A DNA stretch of 64,000 nt from an uncultured Prevotella sp. (lineage in GTDB: Bacteria > Bacteroidota > Bacteroidia > Bacteroidales > Bacteroidaceae). Where the stretch lies: the NCBI GenBank assembly GCA_934202525.1, contig CAKPYB010000002.1, positions 1-64,000 of the forward strand. Direction: 5' to 3'. Of the stretch, positions 47,049-54,279 are shown piece after piece. Position numbers and translations under genes: made by a program. A model generated the notes under the pieces. That model made no database searches. It saw only the letters and a program-made list of their open reading frames with translations, and was not told where the DNA came from. Numbering within the stretch: the first letter of the stretch is position 1; every line of letters begins with the position of its first letter.

Positions 47049-47468
47049 CTATTCCTTCACTATTTGGCGCAAGTCTATCCCATCTTTAGCTAGGTTAAGA
47101 ACATACAGAGCCTTACACCCGAATATTCTCTCAAAATCCTTTTCTAGGTCTAAAATGTCATGAAGCTTTTGCTTTTTCTCCAAGCTCTCAGGCTCAGCTT
47201 CCACTTTTCTTCTATACACTTCTATATAATAAGCCACCACCCACACAAGTTTATCCAGTGTGGCAGCAGATGCGGCATCCTCCTTCTGTTGCACATTTCT
47301 GATGGTCACATAATCCATACCAAAGTCAGCCTTTGCCTCTGCATATTTCAGGATACCAACAGCTATCAAAGTGTCGAGAAATCCACTCAACTCTTTGACA
47401 ACCGCACCCTTCAGAAGAAGTCTATATTTTCTTGTTTTATTGCCTGTATTCTTTTGTTGATTAGCCAT
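47049..47468 (-). CDS. hypothetical protein of the mobile element, possible regulator
   Basis: 139 aa, basic N-terminus (MANQQKNTGNKTRKYRLLLK) followed by an all-helical body (ELSGFLDTLIAVGILKYAEA, then TIRNVQQKEDAASAATLDKL). No family recognised. Immediately before its ATG lies a perfect 14-bp inverted repeat (47473-47508), which would suit an autoregulatory operator or a translation-controlling hairpin. The 46828-47048 gap downstream shows nothing distinctive. Confidence 0.6.
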   Translation of the reverse strand: MANQQKNTGNKTRKYRLLLKGAVVKELSGFLDTLIAVGILKYAEAKADFGMDYVTIRNVQQKEDAASAATLDKLVWVVAYYIEVYRRKVEAEPESLEKKQKLHDILDLEKDFERIFGCKALYVLNLAKDGIDLRQIVKE

Positions 47469-47472
47469 ATTA

Positions 47473-47508
47473 CAATATTATTACGATACGAAGTTCGTAA
47501 TAATATTG
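47473..47508 (-). promoter_or_regulatory. 14-bp inverted repeat before the 47049 gene
   Basis: CAATATTATTACGA (47473-47486) and its exact complement (47495-47508) with an 8-base spacer, five bases from the start codon. Confidence 0.7.
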
Positions 47509-47621
47509 CTATCACCCAAATTTTATTCTTATATAGAAATCCGAATATTCGATAGTAATATTAACTTTTTTGTTTTTTTGTTACATTTAAAATATCAAAA
47601 AGTAAAAGTTTTTTAGTTTAA

Positions 47622-47651
47622 GCTAGAGAGCAAGCACCCTTGCCCTCTAGC
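47622..47651 (-). terminator. terminal hairpin of the candidate RNA
   Basis: On + : GCTAGAGAGCAAG (47622-47634) pairs with CTTGCCCTCTAGC (47639-47651). T-rich sequence follows on the minus strand after a short A-rich spacer. Confidence 0.6.
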
Positions 47652-48043
47652 CTTCTACTTTTTGGAAAATTTACGGTAGATGTGGTCGGCACATTGTCGT
47701 TAATCCTTTAGAAAGTACCCATCTCTCCACCGGTGGAACGACATCCGTGTAGCCATTCCCAAAACATAACTAACTTGTCCACTTGCCTTTTGGCATGGCT
47801 CTTCAACATCCGTGAGCCAATTCTTTGTTACGATGGTTGGTAACGATGGTTACTTTACGTTATTTCTTGTCGGTCAGCCTAACAACTACGTCTTGTGATG
47901 TTCAAGACTTCATCATATTGTCCCGAAGGCTTCGCACCCAGTCGTTGCCAACTACGCACGCTTCGGTAGGCTACTCTTAACGGAATAAGAGGTTCTTTAG
48001 TTTCAAAGAACAATTACTTGTACGACTTCACGTCGCAATTTGG
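47622..48043 (-). ncRNA. candidate structured noncoding RNA, ~420 nt
   Basis: Read on the minus strand, this coding-poor segment has a TATCTTTG -7 box just upstream. The pairings, in + coordinates, are: 48022-48036, 47992-48011 (GTTCTTT/AAAGAAC), 47974-47991 (CTCTTA), 47940-47953 with a GCAA tetraloop, 47922-47929 with a UUCG tetraloop, 47890-47908 (GTCTTG/CAAGAC), 47840-47853, 47797-47818 (GGCTC/GAGCC), 47784-47795 and 47727-47736. The 5' TGGGTGC (48041-48047) can pair with 47934-47940, closing a domain. Two hairpin loops carry the same 9 bases CACGGATGT (47741-47749 and 47806-47814). A terminal hairpin is at 47622-47651. It is not tmRNA, RNase P RNA, SRP RNA or an obvious group I/II intron core. 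Confidence 0.6.
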
Positions 48044-48046
48044 GTG

Positions 48047-48054
48047 CAAAGATA
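48047..48054 (-). promoter_or_regulatory. -7 box TATCTTTG for the candidate RNA
   Basis: Minus-strand ATTATCTTTGCACCC. The start point should fall a few bases into the GCACCCAAATTG sequence. Confidence 0.65.
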
Positions 48055-48082
48055 ATGAAAAATTTTCATTATTTCTGAATAA

Positions 48083-48247
48083 CAGCCAGTCCAATCGCCA
48101 GCATTTTGTAAGTTGGATATACAACATAAATCTATAACGACAGGAGAACAAATAGATACTCAAAAAACTATTAATACTCCAATGAAAATAGAAATTGATT
48201 TTGATATGGGTTACGAGACGAATATTCCTTGGATTGAGGCAATCTGA
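48083..48247 (+). pseudogene. possible C-terminal gene remnant
   Basis: A 54-codon open frame without a proper start (PVQSPAFCKLDIQHKSITTG, then KIEIDFDMGYETNIPWIEAI) ends at TGA 48245-48247. The composition looks protein-like, but no family is recognised. It may be the tail of a gene deleted when the island was assembled. Confidence 0.3.
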
Positions 48248-48378
48248 GGCTTTGTTGCTAGGCAATTCAAAATGATTCGTTTAAAACGATACGAGTCAGT
48301 TTAAGCTAATATAGGTGAATAAGACGAAAAATATCGTAAAAAATAACACAAAATAGCTATTGTTGGCAAAAAAATCAC

Positions 48379-48386
48379 TAACTTTG
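48379..48386 (+). promoter_or_regulatory. -7 box TAACTTTG for the clostripain gene
   Basis: CACTAACTTTGGAAT 22 bases before ATG 48409, with TGTTGGC at the -33 distance. Confidence 0.65.
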
Positions 48387-48408
48387 GAATAAATAAATGT
48401 GTTAAGCA

Positions 48409-49596
48409 ATGAACATAAATAAAAATAAATTATCACATATAATATTCATATTTATCACGTTGGCCTCACTGACTATCGTGATTTCATGTTCGAGTGAAGA
48501 AGAAATTGTTGTTCCAAAGGAAGAAAATGAACAAACAGTCATAATGTTTTTCCCTTGGAGTTCAAATTTGTTACCTTATTTTCAACAAAACATAAAAGAT
48601 TTTTCTAAAAGTATAGAAGAAAGAGGCTCACAAAATACACGAGTCATGGTCTGTTTAGCTACAACGCCAAATACTGCGGATCTCATGGAATTAAAGTATG
48701 ATAATGGAAGTTGTATCGTTGAGAATATTAGAACTTATGACAATCAAAGATTTACTTCGCAAGAGGGTATTTCTAATATATTGAAGGCTATAAAAGAATA
48801 TGCGCCTGGAAAGAAATATGGATTAATTATCGGCTGCCATGGAATGGGATGGTTGCCAGTAATTCATACAAAATCCAATGAAACTCAAGAGATATTTCAT
48901 TATAATGTAAGTAATGGCCCAATGACAAGATATTTCGGTGGATTAACACAGGAATATCAAATAGAAACGTCTGTCTTGGCTCAAGCAATTTTAGAGTCCG
49001 GAATTACTATGGAATATATACTATTTGATGATTGCTATATGTCTTCAATCGAGGTTGCATATGATTTAAAAGATGTCACGAAATATTTAATAGCTAGTCC
49101 CACTGAAGTAATGGCATATGGATTCCCATATCATGAATGTGGGAAATATCTTATAGGAAATGTTGATTATAAGGGAGTTATTCAAGCATTTTATGAGTTT
49201 TATAGTCAATATACATATCCATATGGTACAGCAGCCGTTACGAATTGTCAAGAATTAGAACAATTGGCAAATATTGTGAAAAGAATTAATATCGAAAATC
49301 AAAATAATAATATATCAGCAAATAGTATCCAGGTAATGGATGGATATACTCCGGCTATTTTCTTTGATTTTGAAGACTATATTAATAAGATTTGTAATGA
49401 TATTGTGCTTCTTGATGAATTTTCAAATCAATTGAGGAAAACAATATTATTCAAATGTCATACTCCACAATACTATTCTGCTTTTAAAGGAATATTGCCC
49501 ATTAATCATTATTCTGGTATTACTACTTCTGATCCTAGTAGTAATAGACTTTCAAATCCAAAAATATATACACGATGGTATAATGCCACCCATTAA
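48409..49596 (+). CDS. clostripain (C11)-related cysteine peptidase, lipoprotein
   Basis: 395 aa. A lipoprotein signal (IIFIFITLASLTIVISC, Cys ~27) is followed by a C11 domain. His144 in GCHGMGW and Cys209 in FDDCYMSS correspond to the catalytic dyad; SPTEVMAYGFPY follows as in clostripains that cleave after basic residues. It should sit on the outer membrane or periplasmic side. Base composition is clearly more AT-rich (ATA, TTA, AAT codons) than the core genes, indicating recent transfer. It has its own promoter and no partner gene. Confidence 0.85.
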   Translation: MNINKNKLSHIIFIFITLASLTIVISCSSEEEIVVPKEENEQTVIMFFPWSSNLLPYFQQNIKDFSKSIEERGSQNTRVMVCLATTPNTADLMELKYDNGSCIVENIRTYDNQRFTSQEGISNILKAIKEYAPGKKYGLIIGCHGMGWLPVIHTKSNETQEIFHYNVSNGPMTRYFGGLTQEYQIETSVLAQAILESGITMEYILFDDCYMSSIEVAYDLKDVTKYLIASPTEVMAYGFPYHECGKYLIGNVDYKGVIQAFYEFYSQYTYPYGTAAVTNCQELEQLANIVKRINIENQNNNISANSIQVMDGYTPAIFFDFEDYINKICNDIVLLDEFSNQLRKTILFKCHTPQYYSAFKGILPINHYSGITTSDPSSNRLSNPKIYTRWYNATH

Positions 49597-49657
49597 TTTG
49601 TATGAATTGGGATTCGATAAAGTCTATATTAAAATTATCAATTCCTCTAATTGTATC

Positions 49658-49807
49658 TCAATTAGGCTTGTTTTTTGTCCAACTGTCAGATACTGTAATG
49701 GTTGGACAAATAGGTTCTCGTGACTTGGCTGCAAAGAGTTCGTCCTCCATTGCACGCTCCTCCAAATAGGCTTGTATGGTTCTCTTGAAATATTCTGTAG
49801 TGTTCAT
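49658..49807 (-). pseudogene. PcfK-like protein, truncated
   Basis: 49 codons from ATG 49807: MNTTEYFKRTIQAYLEERAM, then EDELFAAK, the unmistakable PcfK-like beginning (usually MN.T.HFKRTIQAYLE.RA..DELFA). It stops after an unrelated tail at 49658. Full-length PcfK-like proteins are well over 100 residues and occur in conjugative elements. So only the N-terminus survives. Confidence 0.75.
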
Positions 49808-49830
49808 ATCTGATGTTGTTAAAGGGGTTG

Positions 49831-49953
49831 TTACTCGTGATAGATGATGTCGCAGTCCTCAACTTCTGTAGGCAGTCCGAAGAACGGATAATGGCTGAAG
49901 TAAGGTTCTGTGCACATGTCCTCGTTGTAGAGAGTGGAGAGTGTAAACTCTCT
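49831..49953 (-). pseudogene. C-terminal fragment of a mobile-element protein upstream of pcfK
   Basis: 40 codons open after a stop at 49954-49956, reading EDMCTEPYFSHYPFFGLPTE and ending DCDIIYHE. It precedes the PcfK stub by 23 bases, the place where the partner gene of PcfK would be expected; which family it is cannot be told from this piece. The remaining parts of the 49597-50070 gap look noncoding. Confidence 0.4.
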
Positions 49954-50070
49954 CTACAAGCCTTGACACAGTTTAGTTTACACCCCCTAACTCCGCCGAT
50001 GGAAATCAAGAGGATAACCTCTCCCCATTCCCCTAATCGTCTTTTATACAACCTCTGTAGCATTATACAT

Positions 50071-50454
50071 TTATATGATAAACTCATTCAACTCATTCTT
50101 ATACTTCTCCCATAATGGCAAATGCTTATCCAACACTGCCTTGAACTGGGTATCATGATTTTTCGACACAATATGAGCCAGTTCATGTACCACCACATAC
50201 TCTATGCATGGCTGAGGTTTCTTAGCTAATTCTAGATTAAAGAGAAGCTTATGAGTACGCTGGTTGCAGCTACCCCATCTAGTCTTCATCTCTCGAATAC
50301 TAAAGCCACCACTCTTCAAGTTCATCTTCTCCTCCAAGGAAGAGATTTCCTTGTCGCAATCAGAGAGGATGGTAGCAATAGCGGTCTGCTCCGAAAGAGA
50401 ATGTGGATATTTTAAAACGACTTTGCCAACAATTTCCTTATTCAAATTTAACAC
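50071..50454 (-). pseudogene. chimera: HsdS C-terminal coiled coil joined to a DUF45-type metallopeptidase
   Basis: 127 aa in one frame. Residues ~14-48 (YPHSLSEQTAIATILSDCDK, then EISSLEEKMNL) are the C-terminal helix of a type I restriction specificity subunit. From residue ~50 the sequence switches to a YgjP/DUF45 M48-like zinc metallopeptidase (MKTRWGSCN, then VVVHELAHIVSKNHDTQF with HELAH and a third His). Free-standing DUF45 proteins exceed 200 residues, so about half of the peptidase is missing. The fusion most likely arose by deletion in a type I restriction locus, where both genes often are neighbours. Confidence 0.72.
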
Positions 50455-50468
50455 ACTACTACCAGCAG

Positions 50469-50660
50469 CTAATGAGTATACGCTATACCCTGGGAGGTGA
50501 AGCCAATGCCTGTGGAGTCGGTGATGGCATAGTAGCTCACGGCAGGGGTATCGCCCTGCTGGACTGTGATGCTGACTTCGGGATGGGTATCACTAAGGAT
50601 TTCGTCCTTGCTACAACCGGCAAGAACTATAGAGAAGATAGCTACAATAGCTATTATCAC
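50469..50660 (-). CDS. short lipoprotein, possibly truncated
   Basis: 63 aa from GTG 50660. Hydrophobic signal with lipobox IVLAGCSKDE, then SITVQQGDTPAVSYYAITDS. Only one domain-sized piece follows the signal, so it may be a remnant. A short inverted GC-rich element (50660-50678) overlaps the region before its start. Not assigned to a family. Confidence 0.4.
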   Translation of the reverse strand: MIIAIVAIFSIVLAGCSKDEILSDTHPEVSITVQQGDTPAVSYYAITDSTGIGFTSQGIAYTH

Positions 50661-50723
50661 CCCGCTTATGGGGGGGTGATTTTAAATATACTTATACTAT
50701 GTTTTTTCATAATTTCTTCATCG

Positions 50724-51554
50724 TTAATCGATTTGGCTCTTAGCTAGTTTACTCACTTCTTCCAGAGGAAGTTGAGTGCCGGCAGCCACTTGCTCCAAGG
50801 TCAAGCCCATACATAAGAGGCGAAGAGCCGTCTCTTTTTTCTCCTTGTGTATATCAAACATTCTTGTGGCGTAGATATCACGCATATTCTTGATATCTTC
50901 ATCGTATAGTTCCTGTTCCTCACGGGAAAGTTTGCGGAGATCACCAATCTCTGCTAGCTTGCGAAATACTGGGTATTTCTCTCGGAATGGCATTTGCTCA
51001 AACATGTTCATATTCTTAATAATATAAATCCAACAATCAAATATATCCATACACTCCTCACTCTGCTTTGTGAACAGGGGAAGCTGTAGATATACTATTC
51101 TCATTCTGTCCGACAATCGCTGACGTGTTCGCAAATCCGTCAGTACTAAATCGGTCCTGAATCCATCCAACATTGGGTTATCAGACTTAAAATCCATAAA
51201 GCAAATGGTGTAGACGGGTGCTAAATGATAATTCCACTCTCCCTTAATACCTTGCTCTACAATGGCACGAGCAGTGTAATACAAAGCTCTATCGGCAAAA
51301 TAATCCTGCTCCTTCTTCTGCATCTCTACAATGATATGCTTACCTTCATCTGTAACGCAGTAGACATCAAAGATAACACCACGCTCATCTGGTCGCAAAC
51401 CAAGTTTCTCCGTTTTTCCAAACGTCACATCCTTGATTACCAACTCTCCATCAAACAATCCGTTCAGGAATGTTATCAAGCACTCTTTAGTGTCCTCGCT
51501 CCCAAAAATACGCTTGAAAGCCCAGTCCACACGTGGGTCTATATATCTTGCCAT
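50724..51554 (-). CDS. PD-(D/E)XK nuclease family transposase (Rpn/PF12784-like)
   Basis: 276 aa from ATG 51554 (MARYIDPRVDWAFKRIFGSE, the usual start); ATG 51578 is an alternative. The nuclease core is visible: FLNGLF, then GVIFDVYCVTDEGKHIIVEM with D...E-x-Q, and RALYYTARAIVEQG. The C-terminal helix LLCMGLTLEQVAAGTQLPLE resembles an added HTH. Related proteins promote recombination and are multicopy in Bacteroidales. A minus-strand TATATTTG box (51603-51610) precedes it. Confidence 0.88.
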   Translation of the reverse strand: MARYIDPRVDWAFKRIFGSEDTKECLITFLNGLFDGELVIKDVTFGKTEKLGLRPDERGVIFDVYCVTDEGKHIIVEMQKKEQDYFADRALYYTARAIVEQGIKGEWNYHLAPVYTICFMDFKSDNPMLDGFRTDLVLTDLRTRQRLSDRMRIVYLQLPLFTKQSEECMDIFDCWIYIIKNMNMFEQMPFREKYPVFRKLAEIGDLRKLSREEQELYDEDIKNMRDIYATRMFDIHKEKKETALRLLCMGLTLEQVAAGTQLPLEEVSKLAKSQID

Positions 51555-51602
51555 ACCATTAATAATTTTATGGGTCATAGCCGCAACATTGCGTTTCGAC
51601 CG

Positions 51603-51610
51603 CAAATATA
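51603..51610 (-). promoter_or_regulatory. -7 box TATATTTG for the Rpn-like gene
   Basis: Minus-strand TCGTATATTTGCGG, ~50 bases before ATG 51554. Confidence 0.55.
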
Positions 51611-51662
51611 CGACTTTATTTTGAAACCACCAAGGATTTTTGAAGATTATTTGTATTACGGT

Positions 51663-51851
51663 AATTACAATTTCAGTTATTACAGTTTTTTCCTGAGGGG
51701 GTATAAGGGTTTGAAGGTAGTAACAATCTGTTACTACAAATATTTATATATAAATATATATAATTATATATTTATATATACTTTTCTATACTTACATTTT
51801 AAAAGCGTGATATTGGGTCAAAATAAAACTGTAATAACTGAAATTGTAATT
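51663..51851. repeat. perfect 27-bp inverted repeat flanking an AT-rich 135-bp core
   Basis: Left arm 51663-51689 begins AATTACAATTTCAGTTATTA; the right arm 51825-51851 is its exact complement. The core is almost pure A/T with TATATA runs. A related GTAATTACGGTAATTG-like string occurs at 42806-42835 near the end of the primase gene. The rest of the 51555-52358 gap holds the promoter repeat and the Abi_2 stub. Confidence 0.85.
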
Positions 51852-51972
51852 TGTAATCGATTTTTTAGCGGTATCGAGATGCATACTTTCATTGCCCCTA
51901 AAACTATGACTATCTCATCACAAAGCTATGAGTTATGACCCGCAAAACGATGAGTTATTTTCTTTAACACAA

Positions 51973-52075
51973 TATGGCAGAAATGTTAATGGAATTTCAC
52001 ATAACTCTGCAAGGTGATTTTTGGTGGTGTAGGAAAAATGTAGTACCTTTGCACCTGTAATCAAGAACATTATTA
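51973..52075 (+). repeat. 103-bp promoter repeat, copy 1
   Basis: One base different (TACC for TATC) from the copies at 53487 and 56302. It contains TACCTTTG at 52044-52051 but no smalltalk gene follows; it ends inside the Abi_2 stub. Confidence 0.9.
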
Positions 52076-52119
52076 GCAACCTGTTCTTCTACGTTTATCG
52101 GTTGTTTGTCGTAATTCAT
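51997..52119 (-). pseudogene. Abi_2 family N-terminal stub (1)
   Basis: From ATG 52119 the frame reads [16 protein letters not shown], the typical beginning of Abi_2 (AbiD/AbiF-like) abortive-infection proteins. After ~16 codons it runs into the antisense of the 103-bp promoter repeat and ends at 51997. So only the start is left. Confidence 0.55.
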
Positions 52120-52140
52120 ATACCCTTTATAAAAAGCGAA

Positions 52141-52197
52141 GTCCCACCGTGGTACGCATCGTTGAGAGGCGTGGTGGGATTTGTTGCTGCAAAAATA
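52141..52197 (-). promoter_or_regulatory. -7 box and leader hairpin of Abi_2 stub 1
   Basis: Minus-strand TATTTTTG (52190-52197), then a leader with TCCCACC...GGTGGGA (+ 52143-52149 and 52174-52180 region) and GCGTACCAC in its 3' arm, ~25 bases before the ATG. It parallels the element at 56142-56198. Confidence 0.6.
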
Positions 52198-52358
52198 CTC
52201 TTTTTTATTGAAACTCTAAATCCGTAGATAATCTTACCATTCTCATCCTCGTAAGGAGCTAAGTCCTTGGCATACAAGAGAAGATATAGAGTCTATATTT
52301 ATATTTGTAGTTATAGCTCGTTTGAAATCTTGCGGAAACGTTCTTGAAGTTCTGCCAT

Positions 52359-52688
52359 TTAATCCTGTGCCTTTTCTCGCAAATGGTGGATTTGTGTGTT
52401 CGAAGTACAATTGGCACAGGCAAGGTTCTTGACATTCAAGAAGAAGTCTCTTGAAAGCGCAAGATCAATGTCCTCACTGAAACGATTGATGATGTTCCAT
52501 CCCTTGCTAAGACTTGTACCACCTTTGAATAAGAGATACTCGCCAATACTGGTATGGAATATGACATAGAGCACAGCCGTTACCCACCAGTCCTTTTCGG
52601 CAGATGCCTCATCTATCTGCTTTTCATCGCTGACAGCCTGTATCATCGCCTTGCGCTCATCTATTGTAAAATCTATCCATTTGCTCAT
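52359..52688 (-). pseudogene. AbiEii-type nucleotidyltransferase toxin, truncated
   Basis: From ATG 52688, overlapping the antitoxin stop by four bases. It carries FKGGTSLSKGWNIINRFSED, then IDLALSRDFF, the nucleotidyltransferase motif (GGTxLSK...R.SEDIDL). After about residue 87 the family sequence stops, and a short unrelated tail (NLACANCTSNTQIHHL) leads to the stop. Full AbiEii proteins are ~250-300 residues, so most of the toxin is missing and it is probably inactive. Confidence 0.8.
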
Positions 52689-53293
52689 AATGCCTTGTCT
52701 TTCATGTTTCGTCTGATAATATTTCTCATCCATACAGGAGCCAACAGCAGGTCGTGCTCTATAGTCTCCGTTTCAGGATTTTCCGCCAACAGCTTGGAAA
52801 TTTGCTTCTCATCCTCATCCGTTATGTTGTTTTCGCCAATACAGCGAAGTGCCTGTACAAGATCACGCATCAACACGCCTTTAAAAGCAAAGTTTCTTGG
52901 AGCACCATGCTTCAATACGACCATGCGTTTTCCCATGGAGAGTTTTCTGCTGGAGCCTGTCGTAAGGAAACTCGTTGTCATAGGCACCTGTGTAGAGAAG
53001 CCCAATTGGTTGGCTGCTGTCACTCCAGTAGGAATTATCACCGCCTTGTCTCGCTTGGCTATTTCCGATGCTAATTCAAAGGCAGAAGGGTACAGTATGC
53101 CAAAGCGAGTCTTGCGTGCCTTGACATACACACCTTTTGATATTCGGGAGATAATCCCCTCCTTCTCGAATATCGCCAGTAGCTTGGTGACGTATTCCAC
53201 ATCATACTGCGGAAAGGATGACACGAAGAACACCTCCCCGAACTTACAATGTGCTATCTTGCTCTTAATTTTGTTTACTACAGCTTCTTGCAT
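52685..53293 (-). CDS. AbiEi/DUF6088 family antitoxin
   Basis: 202 aa from ATG 53293 (MQEAVVNKIKSKIAHCKFGE); earlier in-frame codons lie upstream of or in the promoter at 53344. N-terminal winged helix (FPQYDVEYVTKLLAIFEKEG, then IISRISKGVYVK), then the C-terminal DUF6088 part (IPTGVTAANQLGFSTQVPMT). It neutralises and autorepresses AbiEii-type toxins in type IV systems. The toxin downstream is truncated, so this may now be an orphan antitoxin or repressor. Confidence 0.85.
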   Translation of the reverse strand: MQEAVVNKIKSKIAHCKFGEVFFVSSFPQYDVEYVTKLLAIFEKEGIISRISKGVYVKARKTRFGILYPSAFELASEIAKRDKAVIIPTGVTAANQLGFSTQVPMTTSFLTTGSSRKLSMGKRMVVLKHGAPRNFAFKGVLMRDLVQALRCIGENNITDEDEKQISKLLAENPETETIEHDLLLAPVWMRNIIRRNMKDKAL

Positions 53294-53343
53294 AGCTTTA
53301 CTATTTGATTTTTGGTCGGAATCATTGCAAATATTTCCGACTG

Positions 53344-53351
53344 CAAAGGTA
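53344..53351 (-). promoter_or_regulatory. -7 box TACCTTTG for the AbiEi gene
   Basis: Minus-strand TTACCTTTGCAGTC, ~45 bases before ATG 53293. The plus-strand repeat promoter is the only other thing in the 53294-53612 gap. Confidence 0.65.
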
Positions 53352-53442
53352 AGGTTTTTATACCGTAAAGCCATACTTGTACTCTATATTTTATAGATTA
53401 TTATACAAATATTATCTTAGAATTTTATGTCAAGCATGAATA

Positions 53443-53706
53443 TTAACGCAAAAAGTTCTAATTTCCATGTTTTTCCCCTCACAATCTATGGCAGAAATGT
53501 TAATGGAATTTCACATAACTCTGCAAGGTGATTTTTGGTGGTGTAGGAAAAATGTAGTATCTTTGCACCTGTAATCAAGAACATTATTAATCACTAAAAA
53601 AACTAGAAAATTATGAAGAAAGAAACTTGGAAACAGATTTTTCAGATTGTACTCACAATCTTGACGGCGCTCGGCACTACCCTCGGAGTAACATCATGCA
53701 TGGGGG
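53443..53706 (+). repeat. 264-bp direct repeat, copy A
   Basis: Nearly identical to 56258-56521 (offset 2815). It spans the promoter module and almost all of the smalltalk gene. The inner 103 bp (53487-53589) also matches 51973-52075. -7 box TATCTTTG at 53558-53565. Confidence 0.92.
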
Positions 53707-53711
53707 TATAA
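53613..53711 (+). CDS. smalltalk protein
   Basis: 32 aa: a basic start (MKKETWKQIF), a hydrophobic run QIVLTILTALGTTLGV and a C-terminal TSCMGV with a lipobox-like Cys. It matches the NCBI smalltalk family, tiny proteins of unknown function in Bacteroidetes mobile regions. A Sec/lipid-anchored or membrane peptide is likely; Cys29 lies so near the C-terminus that a mature lipoprotein would be only four residues. An HU-HIG gene follows by 34 bases. Confidence 0.85.
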   Translation: MKKETWKQIFQIVLTILTALGTTLGVTSCMGV

Positions 53712-53745
53712 ACTATTTTTCAATCACTTTAAAACAAAAAGAACT

Positions 53746-54279
53746 ATGGCAACAAAAGGAACATTGAAGTATCGTAAAGTAACTCGCACTCCTCAGAGCG
53801 GACCTAACAAGAACAAGCAGATGTATTACGCAACTGCTGTAACTGACCGTGAGATGAACTTCGAGGAGTTTGTAACTCACATCTCGGAGCACAACTCTCC
53901 TTACAGCCGAGGCACCGTACACGGCGTATTGATGGATACACTCGACTGCCTGCAGGAGCTCATCCTCGATGGCAAGAGCGTACGACTCTCCGACCTGGGT
54001 CTCTTCTCCATCGGTATGACATCACGTGCCGAGGATACCAAGGACAAGGTATCGGCAGCGAGCGTGGAGGGCGTACACCTCATCGTGCGTAACACCAAGA
54101 CTTGGAGCAACGCTGAGCTGCGCAAGAAATGCCGCATAGAGGAGTATGACACCTACGGCAAGACTACCGACGAGGGCTCTGTGCCGGGCGACGGCAAGGA
54201 CAACGACGGAGGCGGCTCTACCCCTAGCGGCGGCGACAGCGGCACTACCACTCCTGGCGACGGCGATGGACTGGAGTAA
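53746..54279 (+). CDS. HU family DNA-binding protein (HU-HIG type)
   Basis: 177 aa. Long N-terminal HU-HIG domain: KYRKVTRTPQSGPNKNKQMY, then NSPYSRGTVHGVLMDTLDCL, SVRLSDLGLFSIGMT and a beta arm. A low-complexity Gly/Asp/Ser/Thr tail (~145-177, DGGGSTPSGGDSGTTTPGDG) is typical of this group. It belongs with smalltalk in one short operon. The final ~17 codons and the terminator reappear at 56549. Confidence 0.88.
   Translation: MATKGTLKYRKVTRTPQSGPNKNKQMYYATAVTDREMNFEEFVTHISEHNSPYSRGTVHGVLMDTLDCLQELILDGKSVRLSDLGLFSIGMTSRAEDTKDKVSAASVEGVHLIVRNTKTWSNAELRKKCRIEEYDTYGKTTDEGSVPGDGKDNDGGGSTPSGGDSGTTTPGDGDGLE

Noticed and set aside
47622..48043. Group II intron, because the minus strand contains GTGCGAAGCC
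   Set aside because: No domain V-like hairpin and no reverse transcriptase were found; GTGCG alone is too short.
48014..48265. An 83-codon minus-strand frame covering the promoter of the candidate RNA
   Set aside because: It overlaps the promoter and hairpin region and has no family resemblance or ribosome site.
49686..50087. A 133-codon minus-strand frame
   Set aside because: No protein-like features; the PcfK stub and its neighbour in other frames explain the same DNA better.
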